A DNA stretch of 64,000 bases from Mesobacillus zeae. GTDB lineage: Bacteria > Bacillota > Bacilli > Bacillales > Cytobacillaceae. Shown in pieces: positions 1 to 9,600 of the stretch. Below the pieces are notes generated by a model that was not told where the DNA came from, made no database searches, and saw only the letters and a list, made by a program, of their open reading frames with translations. The stretch is from assembly GCF_003570705.1 (NCBI RefSeq), contig NZ_QWVT01000012.1, positions 17,869-81,868 on the forward strand. Direction: 5' to 3'. A program made the translations under genes and the position numbers. Each line of letters opens with the position of its first letter. Positions within the stretch are counted from its first letter, which is position 1.

Positions 1-1
1 T

Positions 2-286
2 ATGGCAAGGGCTGTAGCCAGGCTGTCTGTCCTAAGCGAACTTTGTCTGCCGCTGGCCAAAATCGGCGGTTCATTCATCGCAATGAAAGGCGCCCAGGCA
101 GAAGAAGAACTTGAGGCAGGAAAGAAGGCTGTTTTTGTTCTTGGCGGAAGCTTGTCCTCAGTGTATCCATTTACCCTGCCTGTTGAAGACAGTGAGCGGA
201 ATATTGTTTTGATAGCGAAAGACAAGAAAACACCAAAGCAATATCCGAGGAAGCCTGGGACTCCAAACAAAACACCAATTGAATAG
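2..286 (+). CDS. rsmG: 16S rRNA (guanine527-N7)-methyltransferase RsmG, C-terminal part
   Basis: Only the last 94 residues are inside the window; the true start lies upstream. The segment [20 protein letters not shown] followed by a Gly-rich strand and a charged tail ending [10 protein letters not shown] is the conserved C-terminus of RsmG (GidB), which methylates G527 of 16S rRNA using SAM. The gene lies directly before noc, as in Bacillus, so the window begins next to the mnmE-mnmG-rsmG side of the origin. It is probably intact upstream, but this cannot be seen. Confidence 0.93.
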   Translation: MARAVARLSVLSELCLPLAKIGGSFIAMKGAQAEEELEAGKKAVFVLGGSLSSVYPFTLPVEDSERNIVLIAKDKKTPKQYPRKPGTPNKTPIE

Positions 287-288
287 GG

Positions 289-318
289 TTACTTTGATTG
301 TGCGAATTAGGTTATAAT
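289..318 (+). promoter_or_regulatory. candidate sigma-A promoter for noc
   Basis: A perfect -10 TATAAT lies at 313-318. The best -35 at usable spacing is TTACTT at 289-294 (18-bp spacer), which is weak. It lies in the short gap between rsmG and noc. Only the -10 is convincing. Confidence 0.35.
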
Positions 319-393
319 GGGAACTGCAGGCAGGAAATTGCCATTCATATAGAGAATATGTTACAGGGAGTTTCATAAAGGTGGTGCAGGGGA

Positions 394-1245
394 ATGAAGC
401 CTTCTTTTTCGCGTTTTTTTGGCCTTGGAGAAAAGGAAGAACCGCTACAGGCAGACAGACCGACTGAAAATGAAGAAATTAGGAAAATCCCAATAAATGA
501 TATCGTCCCAAACCGATTCCAGCCAAGATCGGTATTTGACGATGAAAAAATTGATGAACTTGCCAGGACAATCCGTACGCATGGAATCATCCAGCCGATT
601 GTCATCAGGGAATATGAACAGGGCAAGTACGAAATCATTGCCGGAGAACGCCGCTGGAGAGCAATGAAATCGCTAGGCTGGGAAGAAGCGCCGGCAATCA
701 TTAAAAATTTAAATGATACGGAAACAGCATCCGTTGCCTTGATTGAAAATCTTCAGAGGGAAGAGCTATCCCCGATTGAAGAGGCAATTGCTTACGGAAA
801 GCTGCTTGAAATCCATGACCTTACACAGGAAGCACTTGCACAGCGCCTTGGTAAAGGGCAATCCACGGTTGCCAATAAGCTTCGGCTGCTCAAGCTTCCG
901 CAGGAAGTGCAAGAGGCTTTATTGAATAAATTAATCACAGAGCGCCATGCCCGTTCCTTGATTGCCCTGAAGGACAATGAGAAACAGGTGACGCTTCTTG
1001 GCGAAATCATCGAGAAGTCCCTGAACGTCAAACAGACGGAAGACAGGGTCAATAAAATGCTGAATGCATCTGACCAGAAACCAAAGCCAAAGCGTAAAGC
1101 GTTCAGCAAGGATATGCGGATAGCCGTGAATACCATCCGCCAGTCTTTATCAATGGTTTCGGATTCTGGAATCAATCTTGATGCGGAAGAAGAAGATCTT
1201 GAGGATTTCTATCAATTTACCATTCGGATTCCTAAGAAAAAATAA
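394..1245 (+). CDS. noc: nucleoid occlusion protein Noc
   Basis: 283-residue ParB-family protein. The first ten residues, [10 protein letters not shown], look like the amphipathic membrane-targeting helix that distinguishes Noc from Spo0J. A ParB/sulfiredoxin-fold CTP-binding domain covers about residues 30-130, with GERRWRA at 84-90 and [14 protein letters not shown] further on. A helix-turn-helix follows at about 143-170 ([13 protein letters not shown]...). Noc binds its own DNA sites and keeps the division septum off the nucleoid. It has its own -10 box upstream and a terminator downstream. It is paralogous to spo0J at 2252, and the gene order rsmG-noc-soj-spo0J fixes the assignment. Confidence 0.96.
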   Translation: MKPSFSRFFGLGEKEEPLQADRPTENEEIRKIPINDIVPNRFQPRSVFDDEKIDELARTIRTHGIIQPIVIREYEQGKYEIIAGERRWRAMKSLGWEEAPAIIKNLNDTETASVALIENLQREELSPIEEAIAYGKLLEIHDLTQEALAQRLGKGQSTVANKLRLLKLPQEVQEALLNKLITERHARSLIALKDNEKQVTLLGEIIEKSLNVKQTEDRVNKMLNASDQKPKPKRKAFSKDMRIAVNTIRQSLSMVSDSGINLDAEEEDLEDFYQFTIRIPKKK

Positions 1246-1248
1246 CGG

Positions 1249-1282
1249 TAGGGGAGCAGAACATTCTGTTCCCTATTTTTTT
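1249..1282 (+). terminator. intrinsic terminator after noc
   Basis: Imperfect stem TAGGGGAGCAGAA / TTCTGTTCCCTA followed by a run of seven T. It separates noc from soj-spo0J. Confidence 0.75.
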
Positions 1283-1497
1283 GCATAAGAAAAAAGCTAG
1301 ATTGCTAGTTTATGTCTTTTTGCGAAAAACTCCTACCTATTTTAAAATTTCTGCTAAAATAGAATACATGATTGTATTTTTCGTTCCGTCATTGTTTTAT
1401 TTCCTATAAACATCAGGAAAATGCTCCAATTAGATTAAGATTCGGCATGGGCTTACACCTATGCTTATTAACAGAGGGTTCGAAGGTAGGTGGTATT

Positions 1498-2259
1498 GTG
1501 GGCAAAATTATTGCAATTGCAAACCAGAAAGGCGGTGTCGGCAAGACTACGACATCGGTTAACCTGGGCGCCTGCTTGGCATACATAGGAAAAAAAGTAC
1601 TGTTGGTCGATATTGACCCTCAAGGCAATGCAACGAGCGGGGTAGGGATTGAAAAAGCGGATGTGGACCAGTGCATTTACGATGTGCTTGTGGATGATGT
1701 AGAAGCAAAAAAAGTCATTCATCCAGCTTCCGTAGAGAATTTGTATACAATCCCGGCTACCATTCAGCTTGCCGGAGCGGAGATTGAACTCGTCCCGACT
1801 ATTTCCCGGGAAGTAAGGCTGAAGAGAGCGCTTGAGGAAGTGAAAGCCGATTTTGATTACATCCTGATCGACTGTCCTCCTTCGCTTGGCCTTCTGACTA
1901 TCAATGCTCTTACCGCTTCAGATGCAGTCCTGATTCCTGTGCAATGCGAGTATTACGCCCTTGAGGGCTTGAGCCAGCTTTTGAATACGGTCAGGCTTGT
2001 GCAAAAACACTTGAACCATGATTTGAAAATTGAAGGTGTCCTCTTAACCATGCTGGATGCACGGACAAACCTAGGCATCCAGGTTATTGAGGAAGTGAAG
2101 AAGTATTTCCAGGACAAGGTGTACAGGACCATTATTCCGCGCAATATCCGCCTTAGTGAAGCCCCAAGCCATGGAGAACCGATCATCATTTATGATCCAA
2201 AGTCCCGTGGAGCAGAGGTTTATCTAGATCTTGCAAAGGAAGTGGCTGCAAATGGCTAA
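1498..2259 (+). CDS. soj: chromosome-partitioning ATPase Soj (ParA)
   Basis: ParA-type ATPase of 253 residues when read from the GTG at 1498, the length of B. subtilis Soj. An ATG in the same frame exists upstream at 1372, but the sequence between is not ParA-like, and AGGTAGGTGG precedes the GTG. The deviant Walker A motif KGGVGKTT is at residues 11-18 and DIDPQGNATSG is the switch region. Soj binds DNA as an ATP dimer, is discharged by Spo0J, and regulates DnaA in the Bacillus model. Its stop overlaps the start of spo0J, so the two are translationally coupled. Confidence 0.96.
   Translation: MGKIIAIANQKGGVGKTTTSVNLGACLAYIGKKVLLVDIDPQGNATSGVGIEKADVDQCIYDVLVDDVEAKKVIHPASVENLYTIPATIQLAGAEIELVPTISREVRLKRALEEVKADFDYILIDCPPSLGLLTINALTASDAVLIPVQCEYYALEGLSQLLNTVRLVQKHLNHDLKIEGVLLTMLDARTNLGIQVIEEVKKYFQDKVYRTIIPRNIRLSEAPSHGEPIIIYDPKSRGAEVYLDLAKEVAANG
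1801..1814. promoter_or_regulatory. candidate Noc-binding site (NBS)
   Basis: ATTTCCCGGGAAGT inside soj differs at one position from the Noc consensus ATTTCCCGGGAAAT. Noc sites are spread over the origin-proximal half of Bacillus chromosomes and often lie inside genes. Inference from one near-match only. Confidence 0.5.
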
Positions 2260-3100
2260 AGGCTTAGGAAAAGGATTAAACGCTTTTTTTAATATGGAAG
2301 CGGAGAAGGAAGAAACTGTACAGGAAATCAGCATCAAAGAAATCCGTCCGAATCCTTACCAGCCGCGAAAAGTATTCCAGAAAGAATCGATAGAAGAATT
2401 GAAGCTGTCCATCATGGAACACGGAATTCTGCAGCCAATCATTCTCAGAAAAAGCATCAAGGGTTATGAGATTTTGGCAGGGGAGCGCCGTTTCCGGGCT
2501 GCAAAGGAAGCGGGGCTTGAAAGAGTGCCGGCAGTTGTCCGCAATTTCACCGAGCAGCAAATGATGGAATTGGCCTTGCTGGAAAATCTTCAGAGGGAAG
2601 ACCTGAACCCGATTGAAGAAGGAACAGCCTACCAGACGCTGATGGAAAAACTCAAGCTTACACAGGAAGAACTGGCGAAGCGCCTTGGGAAGAGCAGGCC
2701 GCACCTTGCCAACCATATCAGGCTGCTTTCACTTCCGCCGAAGATACAGGAATTGATTTCCGAAGGGAAAATCACGATGGGACATGGACGTGCCCTGCTT
2801 GGATTAAGGCAAAAGGACAGGCTCCCTGCGCTTGCAGAGAAAACGGTAAAAGAAGGCCTGAACGTCCGCGAGCTTGAGCAGCTCATCCAACATTACAATG
2901 AAGTTGTTCCACGTGAAACAAAAAAGTCAAAGGCAGTGAAGGACGTCTTTATCAGAGACCGTGAATTTTCGCTGCGTGAGCGGTTCGGAACAACAGTAAA
3001 TATCAAAACTTCAAAAAACAAAGGCAAGATCGAGATTGAATTTTTCTCCAATGATGACCTTGAACGGATTCTGGAAATTCTCGATCAACAGAAACCTTAA
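2252..3100 (+). CDS. spo0J: chromosome-partitioning protein Spo0J (ParB)
   Basis: 282-residue ParB CTPase starting MAKGLGKGLNAFF, the conserved Spo0J N-terminus that stimulates Soj. I chose the ATG at 2252, which overlaps the soj stop codon, over a longer in-frame start at 2231 that would add seven residues with no similarity. The ParB nuclease-fold domain has GERRFRAA at about 77-84. A helix-turn-helix follows (LTQEELAKRLGKSRPHLANH) and then a C-terminal dimerisation domain. It loads at parS as a CTP-dependent clamp and recruits SMC. A perfect parS site lies inside its own reading frame (2905-2920), as in B. subtilis. Confidence 0.96.
   Translation: MAKGLGKGLNAFFNMEAEKEETVQEISIKEIRPNPYQPRKVFQKESIEELKLSIMEHGILQPIILRKSIKGYEILAGERRFRAAKEAGLERVPAVVRNFTEQQMMELALLENLQREDLNPIEEGTAYQTLMEKLKLTQEELAKRLGKSRPHLANHIRLLSLPPKIQELISEGKITMGHGRALLGLRQKDRLPALAEKTVKEGLNVRELEQLIQHYNEVVPRETKKSKAVKDVFIRDREFSLRERFGTTVNIKTSKNKGKIEIEFFSNDDLERILEILDQQKP
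2905..2920. promoter_or_regulatory. parS site 1 (inside spo0J)
   Basis: TGTTCCACGTGAAACA, an exact match to the Bacillus parS consensus TGTTNCACGTGAAACA, a 16-bp palindrome. It is the nucleation site for Spo0J/ParB spreading. Confidence 0.96.
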
Positions 3101-3128
3101 GCTATCAGCATATGATGGCTTATTTTTT
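3099..3128 (+). terminator. terminator after soj-spo0J
   Basis: Hairpin AGCTATCA...TGATGGCT, starting at the spo0J stop codon, followed by seven T. Confidence 0.7.
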
Positions 3129-3212
3129 TGCTGGCAAAAGCGTCGTAATTCATGGTAATTTAGGAGTATTGAATTTTCACAATTCTAAATAAATAGCCAG
3201 TGGGTGAACATC

Positions 3213-3926
3213 ATGTTTTTGTTAGGCACGCTTGTGAACGGACTCCTGATTATCATTGGTGCAATTCTCGGAAGATTTCTTCACCGGATTCCGGAAAGCA
3301 TGCGGACAACAGTCATGTATGGAATCGGGCTTTCCGTCATTGTCCTTGGCCTCCAGATGGGCTTTAAAAGCGCTAATTTCCTCATTGTCATCCTCAGCCT
3401 TGTAGCAGGGTCGGCAATTGGTGAATACTTCAAGCTTGAGGACAAGCTGAACTCCGTCGGAAACTGGCTCGAAAATAAATTCGGTTCGGATGGAAATGGA
3501 AGCATTTCGCAAGGGTTTGTGACTGCAACGCTTATTTTTGTCATTGGAGCGATGGCGATCATTGGCGCTCTTGACAGCGGTATCCGGGGCGACCACGATG
3601 TCCTTTATACAAAAGCCATCATTGACGGCTTTACGGCACTGGTATTAGCAACGACGCTTGGTATTGGCGTCATTTTCTCGGCAGCTCCCGTTATCCTGTA
3701 CGAAGGATCCATCGCCTTATTTGCCACCCAAATCGACAAATTCATTCCGAAAGAGCTGATGGACAGTTTTATCCTTGAGTTAACGGCGACAGGCGGCCTG
3801 ATGATTTTTGCCCTCGGTCTGAACCTGACAGGACTGACAAAGATCCGCGTTGCCAATATGCTTCCAGGGATTCTGGTCACAGCCTTCCTTGTCCTCATTC
3901 TGTATGGCTACCGGATGTATTTCTAG
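3213..3926 (+). CDS. DUF554 family membrane protein
   Basis: A 237-residue, almost wholly hydrophobic protein with about seven membrane segments. It starts MFLLGTLVNGLLIIIGAILG, the hallmark N-terminus of the DUF554 family (B. subtilis YdfK-like), whose function is not known. Gly-rich membrane helices (LGLQMGF, GSAIGEYFKLEDKLN) match the family. The ATG at 3213 is preferred over a GTG three codons upstream; the ribosome-binding sequence is weak for either. It is a single gene flanked by terminators on both sides. Confidence 0.85.
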   Translation: MFLLGTLVNGLLIIIGAILGRFLHRIPESMRTTVMYGIGLSVIVLGLQMGFKSANFLIVILSLVAGSAIGEYFKLEDKLNSVGNWLENKFGSDGNGSISQGFVTATLIFVIGAMAIIGALDSGIRGDHDVLYTKAIIDGFTALVLATTLGIGVIFSAAPVILYEGSIALFATQIDKFIPKELMDSFILELTATGGLMIFALGLNLTGLTKIRVANMLPGILVTAFLVLILYGYRMYF

Positions 3927-4027
3927 GCAGAAGGTGTTTATTAATAGTCCCTGGACATGCTTTTGCAACAGATTATAATATGTATTTAAATTCTATATGT
4001 GTAAAAATATACTTAGTAAACAATGAA

Positions 4028-4062
4028 AAACCGGCTGCACGATGAGGAGTACAGCCGGTGTA
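4028..4062. terminator. bidirectional terminator between DUF554 gene and yyaC
   Basis: Stem ACCGGCTG / CAGCCGGT with A-rich flank on the left and T-rich sequence on the right. It serves the two convergent genes. Confidence 0.7.
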
Positions 4063-4076
4063 TGGGTGCTATTTTT

Positions 4077-4700
4077 TTAGTGCATTTGTTCCTTTTCGAT
4101 CTCCCATTTAAGAGCAGTAAAAGAAGGCTTTACAGGGAGTTGGCGGCTCGCTGTATGTATACCCCCGGCAATTGCTTTTGCCATATTCATGACAAGGTTG
4201 AGGCGGGTATTCTGCAGTACGAAGAACTCCATAAATCCGCTGACATTGACTATCCCGGTTATATGCATTTCGCCAACCTCCGGCAAGTCTTTATTCACAC
4301 CGGCTCCAGGTTTGACCGGACCTCCAGAAACATGAATGCTCCCGACACTTTTCAGCCTTCCAAGGCAGGCATCAATTCCGATCATATAGGGATTGAAGTG
4401 CTTTTTCTTTATTTCCTCAAGCTTATCAGCAAGGTTTACTGCATGAATGGGATCGTCCAATGTTCCGTATACATGGAAGGGGGAAATCTCTTTTTCTTTC
4501 AGCAGAGTGCCGACGAGCGGACCCAATGAATCGCCTGTTGACCTGTCCGTCCCAATACAGACAAATACAATCGGGCGTGTCGTAAAGGCAGGTATACGTG
4601 AGAGGAGCCCTTCCGCGAGTTTTTCCGCTGATTGCTCTTCCTCATGTCCGACTTTGGCTACAGGGCCTTTTTTGTCAAAAAACTGGGGTTTGAGATTCAT
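4077..4700 (-). CDS. yyaC: sporulation protein YyaC (Gpr-like fold)
   Basis: 207-residue homologue of B. subtilis YyaC (TIGR02841), a forespore-expressed protein structurally related to the Gpr spore protease; its biochemical role is not settled. Conserved features visible are VFVCIGTDRSTGDSLGPLVG, GTLDDPIHAVNL, IGIDACLG and GSIHVSGGPVKPGAGVNKDL. The ATG at 4700 is preceded by AAGGAGTGG at good distance; a GTG three codons earlier is less likely. It is the only minus-strand gene in the core block and its presence argues for an endospore former. Confidence 0.93.
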   Translation of the reverse strand: MNLKPQFFDKKGPVAKVGHEEEQSAEKLAEGLLSRIPAFTTRPIVFVCIGTDRSTGDSLGPLVGTLLKEKEISPFHVYGTLDDPIHAVNLADKLEEIKKKHFNPYMIGIDACLGRLKSVGSIHVSGGPVKPGAGVNKDLPEVGEMHITGIVNVSGFMEFFVLQNTRLNLVMNMAKAIAGGIHTASRQLPVKPSFTALKWEIEKEQMH

Positions 4701-4977
4701 TGGCTCCACTCCTTCATATTCGTAGTATCAGTATACGGAAAATTTTTGTAATCTATACATACCTGAAATGAGAAAGATTGAAACGGGTATTTTTTGCCTT
4801 TCCCAGGAAACAGCCGGTTTTTCCGAAGCAGGCAAATTCCGCGCGGATAGGAATAGTCTGGTGATACAATGAGATTTAATCATGGAATAAAAGGGAATGG
4901 TAAATTCAATGCCTTTTATCTCATTATAAAACTTGTTAAAATAAATTTGTTTTAATTGAATTATGGTAGGTGAGTCT

Positions 4978-5859
4978 ATGAAAAAAACAGAAATCCTTGT
5001 TCAAAACACAACAGATACTATTCTCGATGAACGTTTATGGCTGGCCTTAGGTAAAGGGACCTTGAAAATCGTTCTGATTCTATTGCTCGCAGGGCTCGTC
5101 ATCAAGGTTGGAAAGCTGGCAATCCAGAATTTCTTTAAAATGAGGATAAAAGCTCCGTTGGCCCTCGTTTCCGAACGCCGTGAGGCAACGCTGGTCAAGT
5201 TGCTGGAAAATATCCTCACATATGTCGTTTATTTCATTGTCATCATGACGGTGTTATCCATATTAACGATTGATGTTAAAGCAATGCTGGCAGGTGCAGG
5301 GATTGTCGGCTTGGCTGTCGGCTTTGGAGCACAGAGTCTTGTAAAGGATGTTATTACAGGTTTCTTTATTATCTTCGAGGATCAGTTTTCTGTAGGCGAC
5401 TTTGTCAGGATTGGCCAATTTGAAGGCACTGTGGAAGAAATTGGTCTGAGAACGACGAAGATTAAGAGCTTTACAGGTGAATTAAACATCCTGCCGAACG
5501 GCAGCATCGTTGAAGTTACTAACTTCTCCCTATATAACAGCGTTGTAGTTCTTGATATTGGTGTATCGTATAACAGTGATATTCAATACACAGAAAGAGT
5601 TTTACAGGAATTGCTCGATAAGCTTCCCGAGAAATACGAAGAATTGGTGAAGCCTCCTGAATTGCTTGGAGTCCAGAACTTTGGCGCATCCGAGGTAGTA
5701 TTGAGAATTGTGGCAGAGACGGTTCCAATGAAGCACTGGTACATTGGAAGGGAACTGCGAAAGGAAATAAAGCTCGTCCTAGACGAGCATGGCATTGAGA
5801 TTCCGTACCCGCATATGGTCATGTATTCAAAGCAGGAAAAGAGTACTGGAAAACAGTAA
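4978..5859 (+). CDS. small-conductance mechanosensitive channel, MscS family
   Basis: 293 residues. Three predicted N-terminal membrane helices (about residues 25-45, 80-100 and 105-125) end in the pore-lining stretch AGAGIVGLAVGFGAQSLVKD, the Gly/Ala-rich TM3 of MscS. The beta domain (QFSVGDFVRIGQFEGTVEEIGLRTTK) and the phrase LPNGSIVEVTNFS follow, then the C-terminal alpha/beta domain. It should open under membrane tension to release solutes on hypo-osmotic shock. Start chosen at 4978 (MKKTEIL, after AGGTGA) rather than five codons upstream. An mscS-like gene occurs here in many Bacillaceae. Confidence 0.93.
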   Translation: MKKTEILVQNTTDTILDERLWLALGKGTLKIVLILLLAGLVIKVGKLAIQNFFKMRIKAPLALVSERREATLVKLLENILTYVVYFIVIMTVLSILTIDVKAMLAGAGIVGLAVGFGAQSLVKDVITGFFIIFEDQFSVGDFVRIGQFEGTVEEIGLRTTKIKSFTGELNILPNGSIVEVTNFSLYNSVVVLDIGVSYNSDIQYTERVLQELLDKLPEKYEELVKPPELLGVQNFGASEVVLRIVAETVPMKHWYIGRELRKEIKLVLDEHGIEIPYPHMVMYSKQEKSTGKQ

Positions 5860-5889
5860 TATCAATGATGGCAACTGGAGGTAAAGAAT

Positions 5890-6087
5890 TTGGAGCAGAA
5901 GGAATTCCAGCTGAACGATGTGGTCGAAATGAAAAAATCCCATCCATGCGGGGCCAACAGGTGGAAGATTATCAGGATGGGAATGGATTTCCGCATTAAA
6001 TGTGAAGGATGCGGACACAGCGTCATGATTCCTAGAAAAGAGTTTACCCGAAAGGTAAAAAAGATTCTCGAGAGGCAGGGAGATTAA
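5890..6087 (+). CDS. DUF951 family protein
   Basis: 65-residue protein from a TTG start preceded by GGAGGTAAAG. It carries the DUF951 pattern: NDVVEMKKSHPCGANRW, then RIKCEGCGHSVMIPRKEF, with a Cys-x2-Cys pair plus an upstream HPCG, suggesting zinc binding. Function is unknown; the family is nearly always encoded just upstream of ychF/rpsF in Bacilli. It lies 30 bp behind the MscS gene, probably in one transcript. Confidence 0.9.
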   Translation: MEQKEFQLNDVVEMKKSHPCGANRWKIIRMGMDFRIKCEGCGHSVMIPRKEFTRKVKKILERQGD

Positions 6088-6153
6088 TCCTGCTTCTTTT
6101 TTTAACAGTTACCGGAGAAAATGAAAGAAGAGGCAGAAAAAGGAGGGGTGGAG

Positions 6154-8140
6154 ATGGCTGAGGTATATCATTCAGCCTGTCCGCTGAACTGCTGGGACAG
6201 CTGTGGATTTAATGTAACGGTCGAGGACGGAAAAGTCACCAAAGTGGAAGGCGATCCTGAACACCCGATCACGAAAGGGAAAATATGCGGCCGGGGAAGA
6301 ATGCTTGAACAAAGAGCAAACTCAGATACACGGCTTTTATATCCATTAAAAAAAATAAACGGGAAGTTCGAGCGGATTTCATGGGAAGCAGCACTTGATG
6401 AGATTGCAGCAACAATGAAGCAGAATAAAGAGAAGTACGGTTCAGCCTCCATCCTGCACAGCCATGATTATGCCAATGGCGGATTGCCTGTCCAACCTTA
6501 ACAGCCGCTTCTTCAACTGTTTTGGAGGTGTGACAGAACTGACCGGTTCGATTTGCTGGGGGGCGGGGGTCGAAGCACAGTGCCGGGATTTTGGCGATGC
6601 TTACAGCCATGCACCCAGTGATCTTGCCTATAGCAGGAACATAGTGATTTGGGGCAGGAATGTCGCCAGGACGAATATGCATCTCTATGAAAATCTTCGA
6701 AAAGCAAAAGCAGACGGCGCAAGACTGTTGGTGATCGACCCAATTTTCAACAGCACGGCCAAAATGGCCGATGAATATATCTCAGTCAAGCCGGGGTATG
6801 ATGGATTACTGGCGGCAGGAATCCTGAAGGAACTGCTGCGCCTTGGCCTTGAAGACCGGGAATTCATCGAAAACCATATGAAAGGGTCTACGGATCTCTT
6901 TGAGCTGATTAACAGCATTTCGCTTGAACGAATCAGTGAAATGGCCGAAGTCCCTATGGAATCCATCACCATGCTCGCAAAAGTATACGGGCAGCCTCCC
7001 GTGTCAACCATGCTTGGTCTTGGTATGCAGCGTTACCGCAACGGGGGGAGCACCATCTCCCTAATTAGTGCCCTTGCTGCAGTAAGCGGAAATGTCGGCA
7101 TACAGGGCGGAGGAGCGAACTATGCAAACAGGCAGGTAGGGCAGAGTTTTGATTATGAACCGCTCACCATGCCGCATCGGAATACCGGAGGGCGGAGCTT
7201 CACGATGATGAAGCAGGCCGAAGGGATACTCACGGCAAAAGACCCGGAGATCAAAATGGCGTTTGTGACATGCGGGAATCCGCTGACCCAGCTTCCAGAC
7301 ACAAACAAAGCGGCCAAGGCATTCTCGTCGATTAAAACGCTCGTTGTTGTGGACCAGTTCATGACCGATACGGCAGAGCTGGCGGATTATGTCCTTCCGG
7401 CAGCTGCACCCTTTGAGATGGAAGATATATATTATTCCTCGATGTACCACCATTATGTTAACCATGGACCAAAGCTTGCCGACCCGCCGGGGGAGGCTAA
7501 ACCGGATGCATGGATATGGACTGAACTCGCTGCAAGGCTTGGTATGCGGGATGACTTTTCTTTTTCAAGGGAAGAAATGCTGAAGCTTGGGATGTCATCC
7601 ATGGAGAAGCATGGAATCAATCTGGATCAACTAAGATTGGAGAAATATGCGGAGCTGCCTGTTGATGTTGTTCCTTGGCATGACCGTAAATTTAAAACAA
7701 GGAGCGGTAAGTATGAGTTCAGCTACTCAGGAAAAAGTATTTCTTTATTACTCCCAAATGAGACGATATGGAGTAATCCCGTTCTGGCTGAAAAATACCC
7801 TTACTCTTTGCTAAGCATCCACCCGCTACGTTCCAACCATTCGCAGCATTATCACTTATTTTCACCAGAGCCATCCGTCAAGGTAGAGGTCTCAGCAGAT
7901 GTGGCGGCTGAAAAGGGGATTTCAGAAGGGGATAGAGTGCGAGTGTGGAATGGTCGCGGGGAGCTTGAGGGAAAAGCATCCATCATGAAAAAAGCCCACC
8001 GCGGAACAATCAATGTGGATGAAGGCCTCAGCAGAAGGTTTGGAGGCCCTGTCAATGTTCTTACTCCCGATCTTGAGAGTGATAATGGAATGGGAAGCAC
8101 ACTGTACGATTGCCTCGTCAATATTGAAAAAATCGGCTAG
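6154..8140 (+). pseudogene. yyaE: molybdopterin oxidoreductase YyaE (formate dehydrogenase H-like), frameshifted
   Basis: Two overlapping reading frames together encode one molybdopterin-dependent oxidoreductase of about 660 residues. The first, starting at 6154 (MAEVYHSACPLNCWDSC) after AAAAGGAGGGG, carries the N-terminal 4Fe-4S ligands C9, C13, C17 and a later GKICGRG. It runs to HDYANGGLP and then a stop at 6501. The remainder resumes one frame over with LSNLNSRFFNCFGGVTE and continues to 8140 with FVTCGNPLTQLPD and the C-terminal molydopterin-dinucleotide-binding domain (SIHPLRSNHSQHY). One extra C in GATTGCCTG (6487/6488) explains the break. Substrate unknown. It may be a true pseudogene or a sequence error. 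Confidence 0.88.
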
Positions 8141-8305
8141 TCTATACAGGGCAGCCTCAAGCTGGATTCGGTCTGCTCCAGTCCATATGCTGCTAGACGG
8201 GCGCTTGTCTTTTTGACAGGGACTCTCTATAATTGTGAGAGGCAAAATTGTTCCGAGCTATTACCAGGTTATAATAGATAAACTTTTACTAGAGGAGTGA
8301 CAAGG

Positions 8306-9406
8306 ATGGCCTTGACAGCAGGTATTGTTGGACTTCCAAATGTAGGGAAGTCCACATTGTTCAACGCAATAACTCAGGCAGGTGCGGAGTCTGCTAACTA
8401 TCCGTTCTGTACGATTGACCCAAATGTAGGGATTGTTGAAGTTCCCGACCACCGATTGAATAAACTGACGGAGCTAGTCCAGCCAAAGAAGACGGTTCCA
8501 ACAGCATTTGAATTCACTGACATCGCCGGTATTGTAAAAGGCGCGAGCAAAGGAGAAGGGCTAGGAAACAAATTCCTATCCCACATCCGTGAAGTGGATG
8601 CTATCTGCCAGGTTGTCCGCTGCTTTGCGGACGATAATATTACCCATGTCTCTGGAAAAGTGAATCCGATTGATGATATAGAAGTAATCAATTTGGAGCT
8701 GATCCTTGCAGACCTTGAATCCGTTGAAAAGCGGATTGGCCGGGTTGGAAAAATGGCGAAACAAAAAGACAAGGATGCAATGGTAGAGTTTCCTCTTTTG
8801 ACAAGGCTGCAGGAAGCACTTGAAAACGAGAAGCCTGCCCGCACAGTTGAATTTACCGAAGAAGAGGCAAAAGTCATCAAACATCTTCACTTGCTCACAA
8901 CAAAGCCGATGCTTTATGTAGCAAATGTCGGTGAAGATGATATTGCGGATCCTTCTGAGAATGAGTACGTGAGCCAGGTGCGCGAGTTTGCCCAAAAAGA
9001 CAACGCCGAAGTGATTGTCGTCTGTGCCAAGATCGAAGAAGAGATTTCAGAATTGGAAGGCGAAGAAAAAGAGATGTTCCTATCAGAACTCGGCATTGAA
9101 GAGTCAGGGCTTGACCAGCTGATCAGGGCGACATATAGCCTGCTTGGCCTTGCAACATACTTTACTGCAGGTGTGCAGGAAGTCCGCGCCTGGACATTCC
9201 GCCGCGGCATGAAGGCTCCTCAATGCGCAGGGGTTATCCATTCTGACTTCGAGAGAGGTTTTATCCGCGCAGAGACTGTTTCTTATGATGACCTTTTGGC
9301 AGCCGGCTCAATGGGCGCTGCAAAAGAAGCTGGAAAAGTCAGACTCGAAGGAAAAGAATATGAAGTGAAGGATGGAGACATCATCCATTTCCGCTTCAAC
9401 GTATAA
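8306..9406 (+). CDS. ychF: redox-regulated ATPase/GTPase YchF (Obg family)
   Basis: 366-residue YchF (EngD/YyaF). P-loop GLPNVGKST is at residues 9-17, with a DIAGIVKGASKGEGLGNKFL switch region. The central domain is a coiled-coil hairpin and the C-terminal TGS domain ends VKDGDIIHFRFNV. The ATG at 8306 (MALTAGIVG) follows AGAGGAG and gives the usual family length. YchF binds ribosomes, prefers ATP in the bacterial and human proteins studied, and is linked to oxidative-stress responses. It has its own promoter region upstream and a terminator downstream. Confidence 0.97.
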   Translation: MALTAGIVGLPNVGKSTLFNAITQAGAESANYPFCTIDPNVGIVEVPDHRLNKLTELVQPKKTVPTAFEFTDIAGIVKGASKGEGLGNKFLSHIREVDAICQVVRCFADDNITHVSGKVNPIDDIEVINLELILADLESVEKRIGRVGKMAKQKDKDAMVEFPLLTRLQEALENEKPARTVEFTEEEAKVIKHLHLLTTKPMLYVANVGEDDIADPSENEYVSQVREFAQKDNAEVIVVCAKIEEEISELEGEEKEMFLSELGIEESGLDQLIRATYSLLGLATYFTAGVQEVRAWTFRRGMKAPQCAGVIHSDFERGFIRAETVSYDDLLAAGSMGAAKEAGKVRLEGKEYEVKDGDIIHFRFNV

Positions 9407-9419
9407 TCTATGCCGCACT

Positions 9420-9448
9420 CGCCCCTGAATTGGGGCGTTTTATTTTTT
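9420..9448 (+). terminator. terminator after ychF
   Basis: Perfect stem CGCCCC / GGGGCG with loop TGAATT, followed by a T-rich tract. Confidence 0.8.
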
Positions 9449-9546
9449 GATTCATACGATGATGAAATGGACAAAAAAGCGAACGTATGTTAGTGTTTTA
9501 GGTGAGGGTAGAAGAGGAAATCTTTCATTTTGCATCCTTTAGTAGA

Positions 9547-9575
9547 TTGCTTTCCCGGAAAACGTATGATATAAT
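9547..9575 (+). promoter_or_regulatory. sigma-A promoter of the rpsF-ssb-rpsR operon
   Basis: -35 TTGCTT (9547-9552), a 17-bp spacer, and a perfect -10 TATAAT (9570-9575). Transcription would begin about 65 nt before rpsF, leaving room for the leader structure. Confidence 0.75.
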
Positions 9576-9600
9576 TTCAAATTGTGAGTAATGTACAATT

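Noticed and set aside
4023..4725. Plus-strand reading frames opposite yyaC (168 and 92 codons).
   Set aside because: They are antisense shadows of the well-conserved yyaC gene.
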